Of a DNA stretch of 5,125 nt, positions 1 through 5,125 are shown piece after piece (within the stretch, counting starts at the first letter, position 1; every line of letters begins with the position of its first letter). Source of the DNA: Thermoplasmata archaeon (GTDB taxonomy: Archaea > Thermoplasmatota > Thermoplasmata > Thermoplasmatales > Thermoplasmataceae). The DNA lies in NCBI GenBank assembly GCA_021797225.1, contig JAKAAE010000118.1:1-5125 (forward strand), in the 5' to 3' direction. Made by a program: the position numbers and the translations under genes. A model generated the notes under the pieces. It saw only the letters and a list, made by a program, of their open reading frames with translations. It was not told where the DNA came from and made no database searches.

Positions 1-182
1 ATTGACGGACCAAGAAGCCCGGATAGTAAATTATAAATTATAGCCATAACCCCGAGAAATGCTATACCTACGTGAGGTATAACTTTGTAATAGGCTATTA
101 ACGTCGGGAAAAGTAGAAAATTACCATCGTTTGCAAAATGCCCCAGTGATGTAAAAATCAATGATTTTCTGGTATCCTTCAT
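1..182 (-). CDS. Major facilitator superfamily transporter, N-terminal fragment
   Basis: The first 60 residues of a protein that continues beyond the left window edge. The ATG is at 180-182 on the minus strand and the frame stays open to base 1. Two hydrophobic segments are visible, at about residues 8-32 and 38-59, joined by a short polar turn (residues 33-37). The first carries HFANDG (residues 15-20), the histidine/Asn-Asp-Gly pattern seen in helix 1 of many MFS permeases. The second ends in SGLLGPS, where MFS proteins run into the conserved loop between helices 2 and 3. This supports an inner-membrane MFS permease; the substrate cannot be told. The start is supported by a TATA box centred 27 bp upstream, and no ribosome binding site is seen. 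It lies 55 bp downstream of the polymerase stop codon but has its own promoter. The family call is fairly secure; specificity is unknown. Confidence 0.72.
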   Translation of the reverse strand, partial: MKDTRKSLIFTSLGHFANDGNFLLFPTLIAYYKVIPHVGIAFLGVMAIIYNLLSGLLGPS

Positions 183-203
183 TTTCCGTTAAGTGGAAAA
201 ACG

Positions 204-220
204 TATATATATTTTTACTA
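204..220 (-). promoter_or_regulatory. TATA box/BRE of the MFS transporter gene
   Basis: On the minus strand the sequence reads TAGTAAAAATATATATA, a purine-rich BRE-like stretch running into a long TATA element. Its centre (about 209) is 27 bp from the ATG at 182, so transcription would start at or within a few bases of the start codon, giving a leaderless mRNA. It lies wholly in the 55-bp gap after polB. A T5 run at 197-201 (minus strand) just inside the initially transcribed region could also end polB transcripts. Confidence 0.65.
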
Positions 221-237
221 AATAATTGACTACTGAA

Positions 238-2571
238 CTATTTGAAGAAATCTTCTATATTACGTTTCCCTGGTTTTTCCTGGAATGAATCTGTAATTTT
301 ACTCTGTGGATTTTTGAATACCGTTACCTCCTTATCAAGGCTTTCCAGAACTCTGTTGAGTGTTTCCTGTAACCTCTTGGAATAATATGTATAATCCGGA
401 GTATATGTAAATTCCTGACCATCTATGAAAGGCTCGACTCCCTGTGGTGTTTTTCCTGCATCTGTAACAATCCATGAAACCTTCATTCCGGGAATAAATG
501 TTTCTCCCCGTTCTATCAATTTTTTGGCAGCATTTACATTTGCCATGGAATTTTCATTCTTGTACTGCGAAAAATTCTTTACACTCCGGGATATTACGAG
601 CTTACTGTTGTCTATTTTACCCTCTGCCACCTCCCTGATGAGGTCTTCGGCATATTTTTTTGCCCCTTCCACATCCCTTGAAAGTATCAAATCAAATACC
701 TTTGATAATGCCTCACTTTGAAGGTCAAAAGAGTCTGTTCTCCTTGTTTCGTATCCCCTCACTAGGATTTGACTGGCAGATGATGGTGGATAAACAATCT
801 TTCCTGCGTACCTCTTCTTTGCACCGTGTGAAAATAAAGGGTCCATTATTTTTTCAAATTCAAGGACCAGCTGCTCCCTTTCTGATATTTCGGAGCTTAG
901 CCTATTTCCGTATTCTATTGCCTCATCCAGTGTTTCTTTTCCGGATTCTATGAAAATAGAATCTGTATCTCCGTATATAACCTTATTACCGGTTTTTTCC
1001 AGATCATCTATTATGGATGTTATGGTATTTCTGGCAAATGCGGTGATTGCACTGCTGATTTCCCTGTTAGTGAACCTGTAAAAGGAAGTTCCGAGAACAC
1101 CGTAAAATGTATTCATAAGCACCTTTATGGCAGCCTGGAGACCGTCCAGGTATTCATAATTGGCTTTATCTGTTTTCATCTGCTTCTTAACCTCGTCACG
1201 TTTTTTCATGAGCTGTTCCAGTAAATCCGGAATTAACCCCTTTTTGACATCAGTGGAAAGAAATTTAGCACCGTTGGGGGCAATAATTGTTCCTTCACTG
1301 CTCAGCGTTGTGAAACAAATATTGTATTTAATGATCATTGAAGGATACATGCTTTTAAAATCCAGTACAACGATCATATCAAAAAGACCCGGGTCCATGG
1401 TGTGAACATAACCTCCTTCATAGGTATCATTGGAAAATTTAGAGGAGCTCATGGGAACCCCTATGTTTTCACGATCTGCTCTTCTTATTAGCAGGGAATC
1501 CACATATGTACTTGTTCCGCCGTTGGTGACATCATCCAGCGGAAGCATAGAAACGGTTGAAAGGTACAAATTTCTGTCCAGTATCCTTATTTTCCTGTAT
1601 ATCATCAGTGCGAGGCGGGCATCCTTGATGCAGTACTTTATTACATCAGCTGGCCTCCTTGCCCATTCATTTTCTATGTCAAGCCTGTTAACATTCTCCT
1701 TACCCTCATTCAGGAGCATATTGGACACATAATTGAGGGTCTCATGCTTTGGGTGCAGAACTTTCCTGACCTCCCACCAGGTATCATCAATTACCCTTCC
1801 ATGGAGCCTCCAGTACTGATCCATGATTCTCCTTGGTGGAATAAAATCCCTTCCAATTCTGAACTGGATTTTATTGAATCTCATTCTTTCCTCCAGAAGA
1901 GGCATATCATATCCATCTATATTGTATCCGGTAATCAAATCCGGGTCTTCTTTCTGCACCAGTTTATTGAAATTTTCAAGTATTTCAGGTTCCTTCCCGG
2001 TAAGTGCACCTTCATTTATCTCCCCATTGAAGTATATAGAATATCCTATGACGAAAATTTCCCTGGTGGAAATTGAATTCTCTATATCAAAGGAAAATAT
2101 TTTTAGCTGTGGATTGAAATCGTCTGTCCTCTTTACCTGATTTATTTTGATAACCATATCAGTTGTGTAATTTTTTTTCTCTGATTCGATACATTCACCA
2201 TCTATTTCAATCGTTGAGCCAAGATCAAAATCGTAAATAAACCGGTGGTGGAACGGTATATCTGCTGCAAGTGCCTGGCACGGACAGAGTTTCCTTAATT
2301 CTGGTACTTTCCATGGAGATTTGATATATATGCGCTTTACATCGACATTTTTACCATCAAGAAATAGATTTTTATCTTCCATTCTTATAAATTCAGGATT
2401 ACTCTTTATGTTTTTGATACAGTCTTCATCCGGTTCCACATAATCAAAATAGGGCTTGAATCCATAATATAGTGCAGTTATTGACTTATTATCTTCTGTA
2501 CGGCCGTATAGTTCAACGGTTACGTCGCTTTGCCTGTAAGAGGCTGCAACAATCCTCATTTTAATTTTCAT
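238..2571 (-). CDS. polB: Family B DNA polymerase with 3'-5' exonuclease
   Basis: A complete 777-residue archaeal family B DNA polymerase, normal in length and without an intein. It extends primers and proofreads, in replication or repair. The N-terminal domain keeps the elements that form the uracil-sensing pocket in Pyrococcus polymerase: Y12, FKP with P40, V89 (aligns with Pfu V93) and DIPF (104-107). Exonuclease: Exo I FDIE (D162, E164), Exo II N217...D222, Exo III Y313/D317. Palm and fingers: YEGG (384-387), motif A DFKSMYPS (D404, Y409), motif B K483...N487-T-F-Y490-G491, motif C YGDTDS (D535, D537), then KKRY (585-588). All catalytic acids are present. Small oddities are Thr488 in motif B, where Ser is usual, and a C-terminal KRNIEDFF (769-776) that resembles a PCNA-binding PIP box with Lys in place of the usual Gln. 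M1 is preferred over M5 because the TATA box centre is 27 bp upstream of it. Alignments to Pfu were made by eye. Confidence 0.97.
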   Translation of the reverse strand: MKIKMRIVAASYRQSDVTVELYGRTEDNKSITALYYGFKPYFDYVEPDEDCIKNIKSNPEFIRMEDKNLFLDGKNVDVKRIYIKSPWKVPELRKLCPCQALAADIPFHHRFIYDFDLGSTIEIDGECIESEKKNYTTDMVIKINQVKRTDDFNPQLKIFSFDIENSISTREIFVIGYSIYFNGEINEGALTGKEPEILENFNKLVQKEDPDLITGYNIDGYDMPLLEERMRFNKIQFRIGRDFIPPRRIMDQYWRLHGRVIDDTWWEVRKVLHPKHETLNYVSNMLLNEGKENVNRLDIENEWARRPADVIKYCIKDARLALMIYRKIRILDRNLYLSTVSMLPLDDVTNGGTSTYVDSLLIRRADRENIGVPMSSSKFSNDTYEGGYVHTMDPGLFDMIVVLDFKSMYPSMIIKYNICFTTLSSEGTIIAPNGAKFLSTDVKKGLIPDLLEQLMKKRDEVKKQMKTDKANYEYLDGLQAAIKVLMNTFYGVLGTSFYRFTNREISSAITAFARNTITSIIDDLEKTGNKVIYGDTDSIFIESGKETLDEAIEYGNRLSSEISEREQLVLEFEKIMDPLFSHGAKKRYAGKIVYPPSSASQILVRGYETRRTDSFDLQSEALSKVFDLILSRDVEGAKKYAEDLIREVAEGKIDNSKLVISRSVKNFSQYKNENSMANVNAAKKLIERGETFIPGMKVSWIVTDAGKTPQGVEPFIDGQEFTYTPDYTYYSKRLQETLNRVLESLDKEVTVFKNPQSKITDSFQEKPGKRNIEDFFK

Positions 2572-2590
2572 TTATGTATAGTATTTTAAA

Positions 2591-2607
2591 TCAATATATA
2601 TTTTTGT
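2591..2607 (-). promoter_or_regulatory. polB TATA box/BRE
   Basis: The minus strand reads GACAAAAATATATATTG around this position. The AAAAATATATAT core is identical to that of the MFS gene promoter. Its centre (about 2598) is 27 bp upstream of the first ATG (2571), which predicts a leaderless transcript and decides for M1 rather than the in-frame ATG four codons later. No Shine-Dalgarno sequence lies before either ATG. Confidence 0.65.
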
Positions 2608-2635
2608 CCCATCTTGATTTGCGTTATTTGATCTG

Positions 2636-2650
2636 TATGTATGATACATA
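2636..2650. repeat. 15-bp perfect palindrome upstream of polB
   Basis: TATGTAT-G-ATACATA: two 7-bp arms around a single central base, with no mismatch. It sits in the nadM-polB gap, centred about 45 bp upstream of the polB TATA box and 72 bp upstream of its ATG. The odd-centred dyad suits a homodimeric DNA-binding protein better than an RNA hairpin, because a one-base loop is not stable. It is next to the T6 run that may end nadM transcripts. A regulatory role is inference, and AT-rich palindromes arise by chance more readily than GC-rich ones. Confidence 0.4.
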
Positions 2651-2654
2651 TACC

Positions 2655-2660
2655 AAAAAA
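2655..2660 (-). terminator. T-run, possible nadM terminator
   Basis: The minus strand has TTTTTT about 43 bp after the nadM stop codon, in AT-rich DNA. Archaeal RNA polymerase can terminate at T-rich tracts without a stable hairpin. This is the longest T run in the gap before the polB promoter. The placement fits, but a six-base run alone is weak evidence. Confidence 0.35.
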
Positions 2661-2702
2661 TCATATTATTAAAATTTCGTAATTATGATATAAAATAATT
2701 CA

Positions 2703-3221
2703 TTAGATAGGGTCCTCGTCGGTTCTGGATAAATCCTTGATACGGTTTATTCCATCCAGGTCATTCATTATATTATATACAGTTTCAGGTACATCGGATT
2801 TCCAGTCACCACCATTGAGAATTTTCTGCCTGATTCTTGTTCCTGACCATGATGCCCTGTTAATCATTGGCATTGAAAGAACCTCGTACTGCTTTTCATA
2901 GAAGAGTCTTCTTACCAGAGGATTGTTTGTATATACTCTGTGGAATGGCGGAGTAAGGGATTCCACATGTGCCACCCACATGGGATTTGAGTTTACATCC
3001 TCTATGGGTACTATATAATAATTGGAAATACCATTATTTTCAAGAGTGTTAAGTATCATCAAATAGCGCTCACCAGCTGTAAATGGGTTCATAAGAGTGT
3101 GTGACAGCTGAGCGCTGCCTATTCCTATGACGACATAATCATTATGATCCAGTATATGCTTTATTATTGCTAGATGTCCATTATGGAACGGTTGAAACCT
3201 GCCGATGATAAAGGCTTTCAT
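2703..3221 (-). CDS. nadM: Nicotinamide-nucleotide adenylyltransferase (archaeal NadM type)
   Basis: A complete 172-residue NMN adenylyltransferase of the archaeal nucleotidyltransferase family, close to the usual length of about 170-180. It joins NMN and ATP to give NAD+ and pyrophosphate, in the cytoplasm. Family signatures run in order: GRFQPFHNGH (residues 7-16, with the HxGH ATP-binding motif H13-N-G-H16), GSAQLSH (35-41) followed by NPFTAGER (45-52), TNNPLVRRLF (98-107), and the C-terminal SGTRIR (126-131) that binds ATP phosphates. The last 40 or so residues form a charged helical tail. The start is the only ATG before the GRFQPFH motif, and a TATA box lies about 24 bp upstream. It is 75 bp downstream of surE and 131 bp upstream of polB, with its own promoter. 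Nothing is missing from the active site, so the assignment is secure. Confidence 0.96.
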   Translation of the reverse strand: MKAFIIGRFQPFHNGHLAIIKHILDHNDYVVIGIGSAQLSHTLMNPFTAGERYLMILNTLENNGISNYYIVPIEDVNSNPMWVAHVESLTPPFHRVYTNNPLVRRLFYEKQYEVLSMPMINRASWSGTRIRQKILNGGDWKSDVPETVYNIMNDLDGINRIKDLSRTDEDPI

Positions 3222-3235
3222 TTAACCTGAATCCA

Positions 3236-3254
3236 GATTTTATAAATAAATCTT
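3236..3254 (-). promoter_or_regulatory. nadM TATA box/BRE
   Basis: The minus strand reads AAGATTTATTTATAAAATC, a TATA element (TTTATAAAA) preceded by a purine-rich AAAGA. Its centre, about 3243-3245, is 22-24 bp upstream of the ATG at 3221, again predicting a leaderless mRNA. It lies between the T-rich tract that follows surE and the nadM start, so nadM is probably transcribed on its own. Confidence 0.6.
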
Positions 3255-3266
3255 TATGAATAAACC

Positions 3267-3296
3267 GAAGAAACTAAAGATACAAATCTAAAAGAA
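3267..3296 (-). terminator. T-rich tract after surE
   Basis: Directly after the surE TAG stop, about 30 bases on the minus strand are rich in T with several short runs: TTCTTTT, ATTTG, CTTT, GTTTCTTC. No hairpin accompanies it. This is the form expected of archaeal T-tract termination, and it sits just before the nadM promoter, which fits the end of the surE unit. Confidence 0.45.
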
Positions 3297-4106
3297 CTAT
3301 GCTATTCCGTCCTGATCTTCCAGTATCCTGTCCTGAACGTTTTCAAAGAATTTTTCTGTGGGTGCATAATCCGTTACGCTATGCCCATGTATTGATAGCG
3401 GTGTTACTGAAATATTATTCTCCTCCATCAAAACGTAATAATCAGTATTTTTATCTTCCTGCTTTTCAATTTCATTCCCAAGCCAGTAATAATCCTTACC
3501 GTTGGGGTCTATATTATGAACAAGATAGTCATGGAATACACTGGACGCCATGGGAACAACCTTTATTTCCGTGTCATCCGTTATATTTTCAGGAAAGTTT
3601 ATATTGAGCACATCTGCATTCCTGGGAAATCCATTCTGAAGATACTCCTCCATTATATATCTTGAATATACTCCGGCTTTGGAAAAGTCTGAATCACTAT
3701 TGGCATTAATTTTATCTGTAACCATGGAGAAAGCCATGGCCTTAATTCCTTTCAGTGCAGCAGCCATAGCGGCAGATATGGTACCACTTGCATAAATGGA
3801 TCTCAGTGATATATTGGAACCCAAGTTTATTCCACTGGCAACAAGATCAATATTCTTACCTGGCAAAATAACATTCTGTGCAATTGTTATTGTATCGGCA
3901 GGATATCCAGATATGGCATATCCCTTAATATCTGCATTTTTTATTGGCTGGATTCTCATTGGTCTGGTAAAGGTAATGGTCATGCCGGAGGCACTTCTCA
4001 TACTGTCAGGTGCAACCATAATAGCCTCATCAATCATAGAGGCGTTTTTATACAGCTCTTTTATGCCAACTGCATTAAATCCGTCATCGTTTGTAACTAA
4101 AATCAT
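3297..4106 (-). CDS. surE: SurE 5'/3'-nucleotidase (acid phosphatase)
   Basis: A complete 269-residue SurE protein, marginally longer than the usual 250-265. SurE enzymes are metal-dependent phosphatases that remove phosphate from nucleoside 5'- and 3'-monophosphates in the cytoplasm. The signatures match Thermotoga SurE by eye: VTNDDG (residues 4-9; metal ligands D7, D8), APDSMRSASG (32-41; ligand S38), SGYPADT (66-72), SGINLGSN (91-98; ligand N94) followed by YASGTISAA (105-113), NINFP (168-172), and the dimerisation-region YYWLGNEIE (206-214) before SVTPL (233-237). All four metal ligands are kept. The start ATG immediately precedes the ILVTNDDG strand, as in the family, so it is firm. Two TATA-like elements lie upstream. 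The gene is 128 bp downstream of an unrecognised gene and 75 bp upstream of nadM. The natural substrate in archaea is not settled by sequence. Confidence 0.96.
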   Translation of the reverse strand: MILVTNDDGFNAVGIKELYKNASMIDEAIMVAPDSMRSASGMTITFTRPMRIQPIKNADIKGYAISGYPADTITIAQNVILPGKNIDLVASGINLGSNISLRSIYASGTISAAMAAALKGIKAMAFSMVTDKINANSDSDFSKAGVYSRYIMEEYLQNGFPRNADVLNINFPENITDDTEIKVVPMASSVFHDYLVHNIDPNGKDYYWLGNEIEKQEDKNTDYYVLMEENNISVTPLSIHGHSVTDYAPTEKFFENVQDRILEDQDGIA

Positions 4107-4234
4107 AGTGATTTTATATACGACTATTATATTTAGTCTTTATCTATATATTTTCGGACATAATTTCAAGGAGATATGCCATCAAAAGCTGTTATTCATT
4201 GAAATTGCATATTTTTATTTAATTATGGAATTTC
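4107..4234. other. Intergenic gap upstream of surE
   Basis: This 128-bp AT-rich gap contains the surE promoter elements and little else I can support. There is no gene-length frame on either strand that is not antisense to a neighbour. On the minus strand there is no strong T run after the stop of the upstream 205-residue gene. The only structure near that stop is a 6-bp inverted repeat, GAAATT (4201-4206) and AATTTC (4229-4234), with a 22-base spacer. Confidence 0.5.
4122..4155 (-). promoter_or_regulatory. surE promoter region with two TATA-like boxes
   Basis: Two candidate boxes lie on the minus strand. The nearer, TAAATATAAT (about 4126-4135), is centred some 24 bp from the ATG and would give a leaderless mRNA. 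The farther, AAAATATATAG (4144-4154), looks more like the polB and MFS boxes but is about 42 bp away and would give a leader of roughly 15-18 bases. The nearer box is enclosed by a 5-bp inverted repeat, GACTA (4122-4126) and TAGTC (4134-4138). Which box is used cannot be decided from sequence. Confidence 0.5.
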
Positions 4235-4852
4235 CTAACAGGTGTCCGCTGAAACAGCCATGATGCTGTCATTGAACAGTTCCTTTATGCTTTTATCTAC
4301 GGAGAACATACCACCTCTAACTGTAAATGGATCTGGCGGACACTGGTAATCGGTGTTTGACTCTTCATTATAAAGTGTGCACTGCTTCTTATCGTAGTTG
4401 ATTTCGAAATTTTTAATTCCCTTATATTTTGCTAATGCAACACTTATCCCTCCAGGTTCAATGCCCTTCCATCCTGCCTCGAGGACGGAATATGATTCCC
4501 CGCCGGAAAGTGTATACAGAAAAGCAACCAGGAGTTCTGACTCTGAATTTTCTATAACTGCAAGCGGTGCACTGTTGGTTTCAACATTTACATTTTTCAA
4601 GCTTTCCGGATGTGTAACAAAGTCAACATTGAAATTCCGGTAATACAGAGGGTAAAATGCATCACCGAACGCATATATTTCAGAAACATTACCATTCTGC
4701 GAAACTCCTCTGATAAGTATGAAGGATCTTGTGGTGCTTCCTATGTTGTGAAAATTCCACTGTACAACACCCTGAGAACGATCATACCATGTATAATCAA
4801 CTGTTACCGGAGACTTCTTTAAATCCTCTGAAATAAATCCTGCGATTCCCAT
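4235..4852 (-). CDS. Conserved-looking hypothetical protein, 205 aa, probably beta-rich
   Basis: I do not recognise this 205-residue protein. It has the codon use of its neighbours, a good TATA box 25 bp upstream of the ATG, and a long frame ending in TAG, so it is very probably a real gene. No signal peptide or membrane helix is visible, which suggests a cytoplasmic protein. Residues 18-60 alternate polar and hydrophobic residues (TWYDRSQGVVQWNFHNIGST, then FILIRGV), like the strands of an immunoglobulin-like or CARDB-type beta sandwich; this is an impression only. Further strand-like stretches are at 96-100 and 107-114, then the GWKGIEPGG turn (127-135). The second half is more polar, with three cysteines at 158, 171 and the very last residue, 205. 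The C-terminal 20 residues look helical. It is divergent from any family I know and may be lineage-specific. Upstream of its BRE lies a 7-bp dyad that may be an operator. Confidence 0.82.
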   Translation of the reverse strand: MGIAGFISEDLKKSPVTVDYTWYDRSQGVVQWNFHNIGSTTRSFILIRGVSQNGNVSEIYAFGDAFYPLYYRNFNVDFVTHPESLKNVNVETNSAPLAVIENSESELLVAFLYTLSGGESYSVLEAGWKGIEPGGISVALAKYKGIKNFEINYDKKQCTLYNEESNTDYQCPPDPFTVRGGMFSVDKSIKELFNDSIMAVSADTC

Positions 4853-4871
4853 ATAAACGTAACATAATCAT

Positions 4872-4883
4872 GGTATAAAAACG
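4872..4883 (-). promoter_or_regulatory. TATA box of the 205-aa hypothetical gene
   Basis: The minus strand reads CGTTTTTATACC, with the TATA core centred about 25 bp upstream of the ATG at 4852, so the mRNA is predicted to be leaderless. An upstream ATG at 4863-4865 is out of frame and cannot extend the protein. The dyad at 4884-4906 directly abuts the upstream edge, where TFB would contact DNA. Confidence 0.58.
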
Positions 4884-4906
4884 TTCAGGACCATTAATAT
4901 CCTGAA
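4884..4906. promoter_or_regulatory. 7-bp inverted repeat abutting the TATA box, candidate operator
   Basis: TTCAGGA (4884-4890), nine-base spacer CCATTAATA, TCCTGAA (4900-4906). The arms match perfectly and hold more G+C than the surrounding DNA. The 16-bp centre-to-centre distance of the half-sites suits a dimeric helix-turn-helix regulator. The downstream arm covers the BRE position of the promoter for the 205-residue gene, so binding there would be expected to affect TFB/TBP recruitment. An RNA hairpin from readthrough of the upstream gene is an alternative, but no T run follows at the right place beyond the T5 that is part of the TATA region. Confidence 0.45.
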
Positions 4907-4952
4907 ATTTAACTATAAAATTAACAATTTGTTGACTATGGATATTTACCGG

Positions 4953-4957
4953 AAAAA
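4953..4957 (-). terminator. T-run after the coiled-coil gene
   Basis: The minus strand has TTGTTTTTCC about 23 bases after the stop codon of the rightmost gene. It is a short T5 tract without a hairpin, in a position suited to archaeal T-tract termination and before the promoter of the next gene. Weak evidence on its own. Confidence 0.28.
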
Positions 4958-4980
4958 CAATTAATCTCTATTATACGTTA

Positions 4981-5125
4981 TTATTTATCAAGTTTTTTCT
5001 TCAATTCATTAATTTCAACCTGTATGGATTTATCCATAGGATTTTTTCTTGCCTTCTGTTCGAGTTCATCAATTTTCATTTCTATGCTTTTCTTCTTTCT
5101 ATTTAAATCTCTTTTACCGAGTCCC
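4981..5125 (-). CDS. C-terminal fragment of a lysine-rich coiled-coil protein
   Basis: The last 47 residues of a protein whose start lies beyond the right edge; the frame ends in tandem stops TAA-TAA (4978-4983). The fragment is highly charged, almost all Lys, Glu, Asp and Arg, with hydrophobic residues at heptad-like spacing. It reads as two helices, residues about 8-26 (NRKKKSIEMKIDELEQKAR) and 33-46 (SIQVEINELKKKLD), broken by a turn at NPMD (28-31), so a helical hairpin or coiled coil is likely. No domain can be named from the tail alone. Codon use is like that of the neighbours. That it is coding is supported by the clean frame, amphipathic pattern and stop placement; its function is unknown. 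Confidence 0.68.
   Translation of the reverse strand, partial: GLGKRDLNRKKKSIEMKIDELEQKARKNPMDKSIQVEINELKKKLDK

Noticed and set aside
425..2140. Several plus-strand open frames of roughly 80-110 codons opposite the polymerase gene
   Set aside because: They are antisense to a gene with all family B motifs intact, have no recognisable domains or promoters, and are explained by the codon structure of the opposite strand.
2557..2559. Alternative polB start at the second in-frame ATG (M5)
   Set aside because: The TATA box centre is 27 bp from the first ATG, as for the MFS gene. M5 would need a 12-base leader and has no ribosome binding site, though it cannot be strictly excluded.
4168..4202. AAGGAGAT followed by ATG on the plus strand, resembling a ribosome binding site and start
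   Set aside because: The frame ends after eight codons, the spacing to the ATG is too short, and no other gene here uses a Shine-Dalgarno site.
4201..4234. 6-bp inverted repeat GAAATT/AATTTC after the 205-aa gene as a hairpin terminator
   Set aside because: The spacer is 22 bases, the arms are AT-rich, and no T run follows on the transcribed strand.
3796..4263. Plus-strand frame of 155 codons spanning the surE 5' end, the gap and the end of the 205-aa gene
   Set aside because: It overlaps surE and the neighbouring gene in antisense; its hydrophobic character comes from translating AT-rich opposite-strand and promoter sequence. No TATA box is suitably placed.
4398..4822. Two plus-strand frames antisense to the 205-aa gene
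   Set aside because: Short and low in domain-like features. The minus-strand frame is longer and has a properly spaced promoter.
1..5125. Search for CRISPR arrays, tRNA/rRNA genes, inteins, insertion sequences and long direct repeats
   Set aside because: No regularly spaced repeats, cloverleaf-like or rRNA-like stretches, transposase frames or terminal inverted repeats were seen; polB motifs A, B and C are uninterrupted, so no intein.

Overview
This looks like archaeal DNA, most probably from the Thermoplasmatales (Ferroplasma/Acidiplasma/Cuniculiplasma-like). The pointers are a euryarchaeal-type family B DNA polymerase, an archaeal NadM-type NMN adenylyltransferase, a SurE phosphatase, an AT-rich composition, heavy ATA/AGA/AGG codon use, and TATA boxes about 25 bp upstream of start codons with no Shine-Dalgarno sites. 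The order is an inference from style and gene content, not a database match.

All six genes lie on the minus strand, so transcription runs from high to low coordinates. From right to left: the C-terminal end of a lysine-rich coiled-coil protein (4981-5125, cut by the window edge); a 205-residue protein I do not recognise (4235-4852); surE (3297-4106); nadM (2703-3221); the family B DNA polymerase (238-2571); and the N-terminal 60 residues of a major facilitator transporter (1-182, cut by the window edge). The gaps are 128, 128, 75, 131 and 55 bp. They hold promoters, T-rich termination tracts and two notable inverted repeats, but no RNA gene, mobile element or CRISPR array that I can see.

Each of the five visible starts has a TATA-like box on the coding strand about 24-27 bp upstream of the ATG, the spacing expected for leaderless mRNAs. 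Although co-oriented, the genes therefore look like mostly independent transcription units. surE also has a second, stronger-looking TATA box that would give a short leader.

Functionally the window is mostly housekeeping. The polymerase serves DNA replication and repair, NadM makes NAD+ from NMN, and SurE dephosphorylates nucleoside monophosphates. NadM and SurE could both touch nucleotide pools, but nothing in the sequence links them beyond adjacency. No obviously new multi-gene system is present. The items most worth a second look are the 205-residue orphan with a 7-bp dyad abutting its promoter, the 15-bp palindrome upstream of polB, and the polymerase's altered C-terminal PCNA-binding tail.
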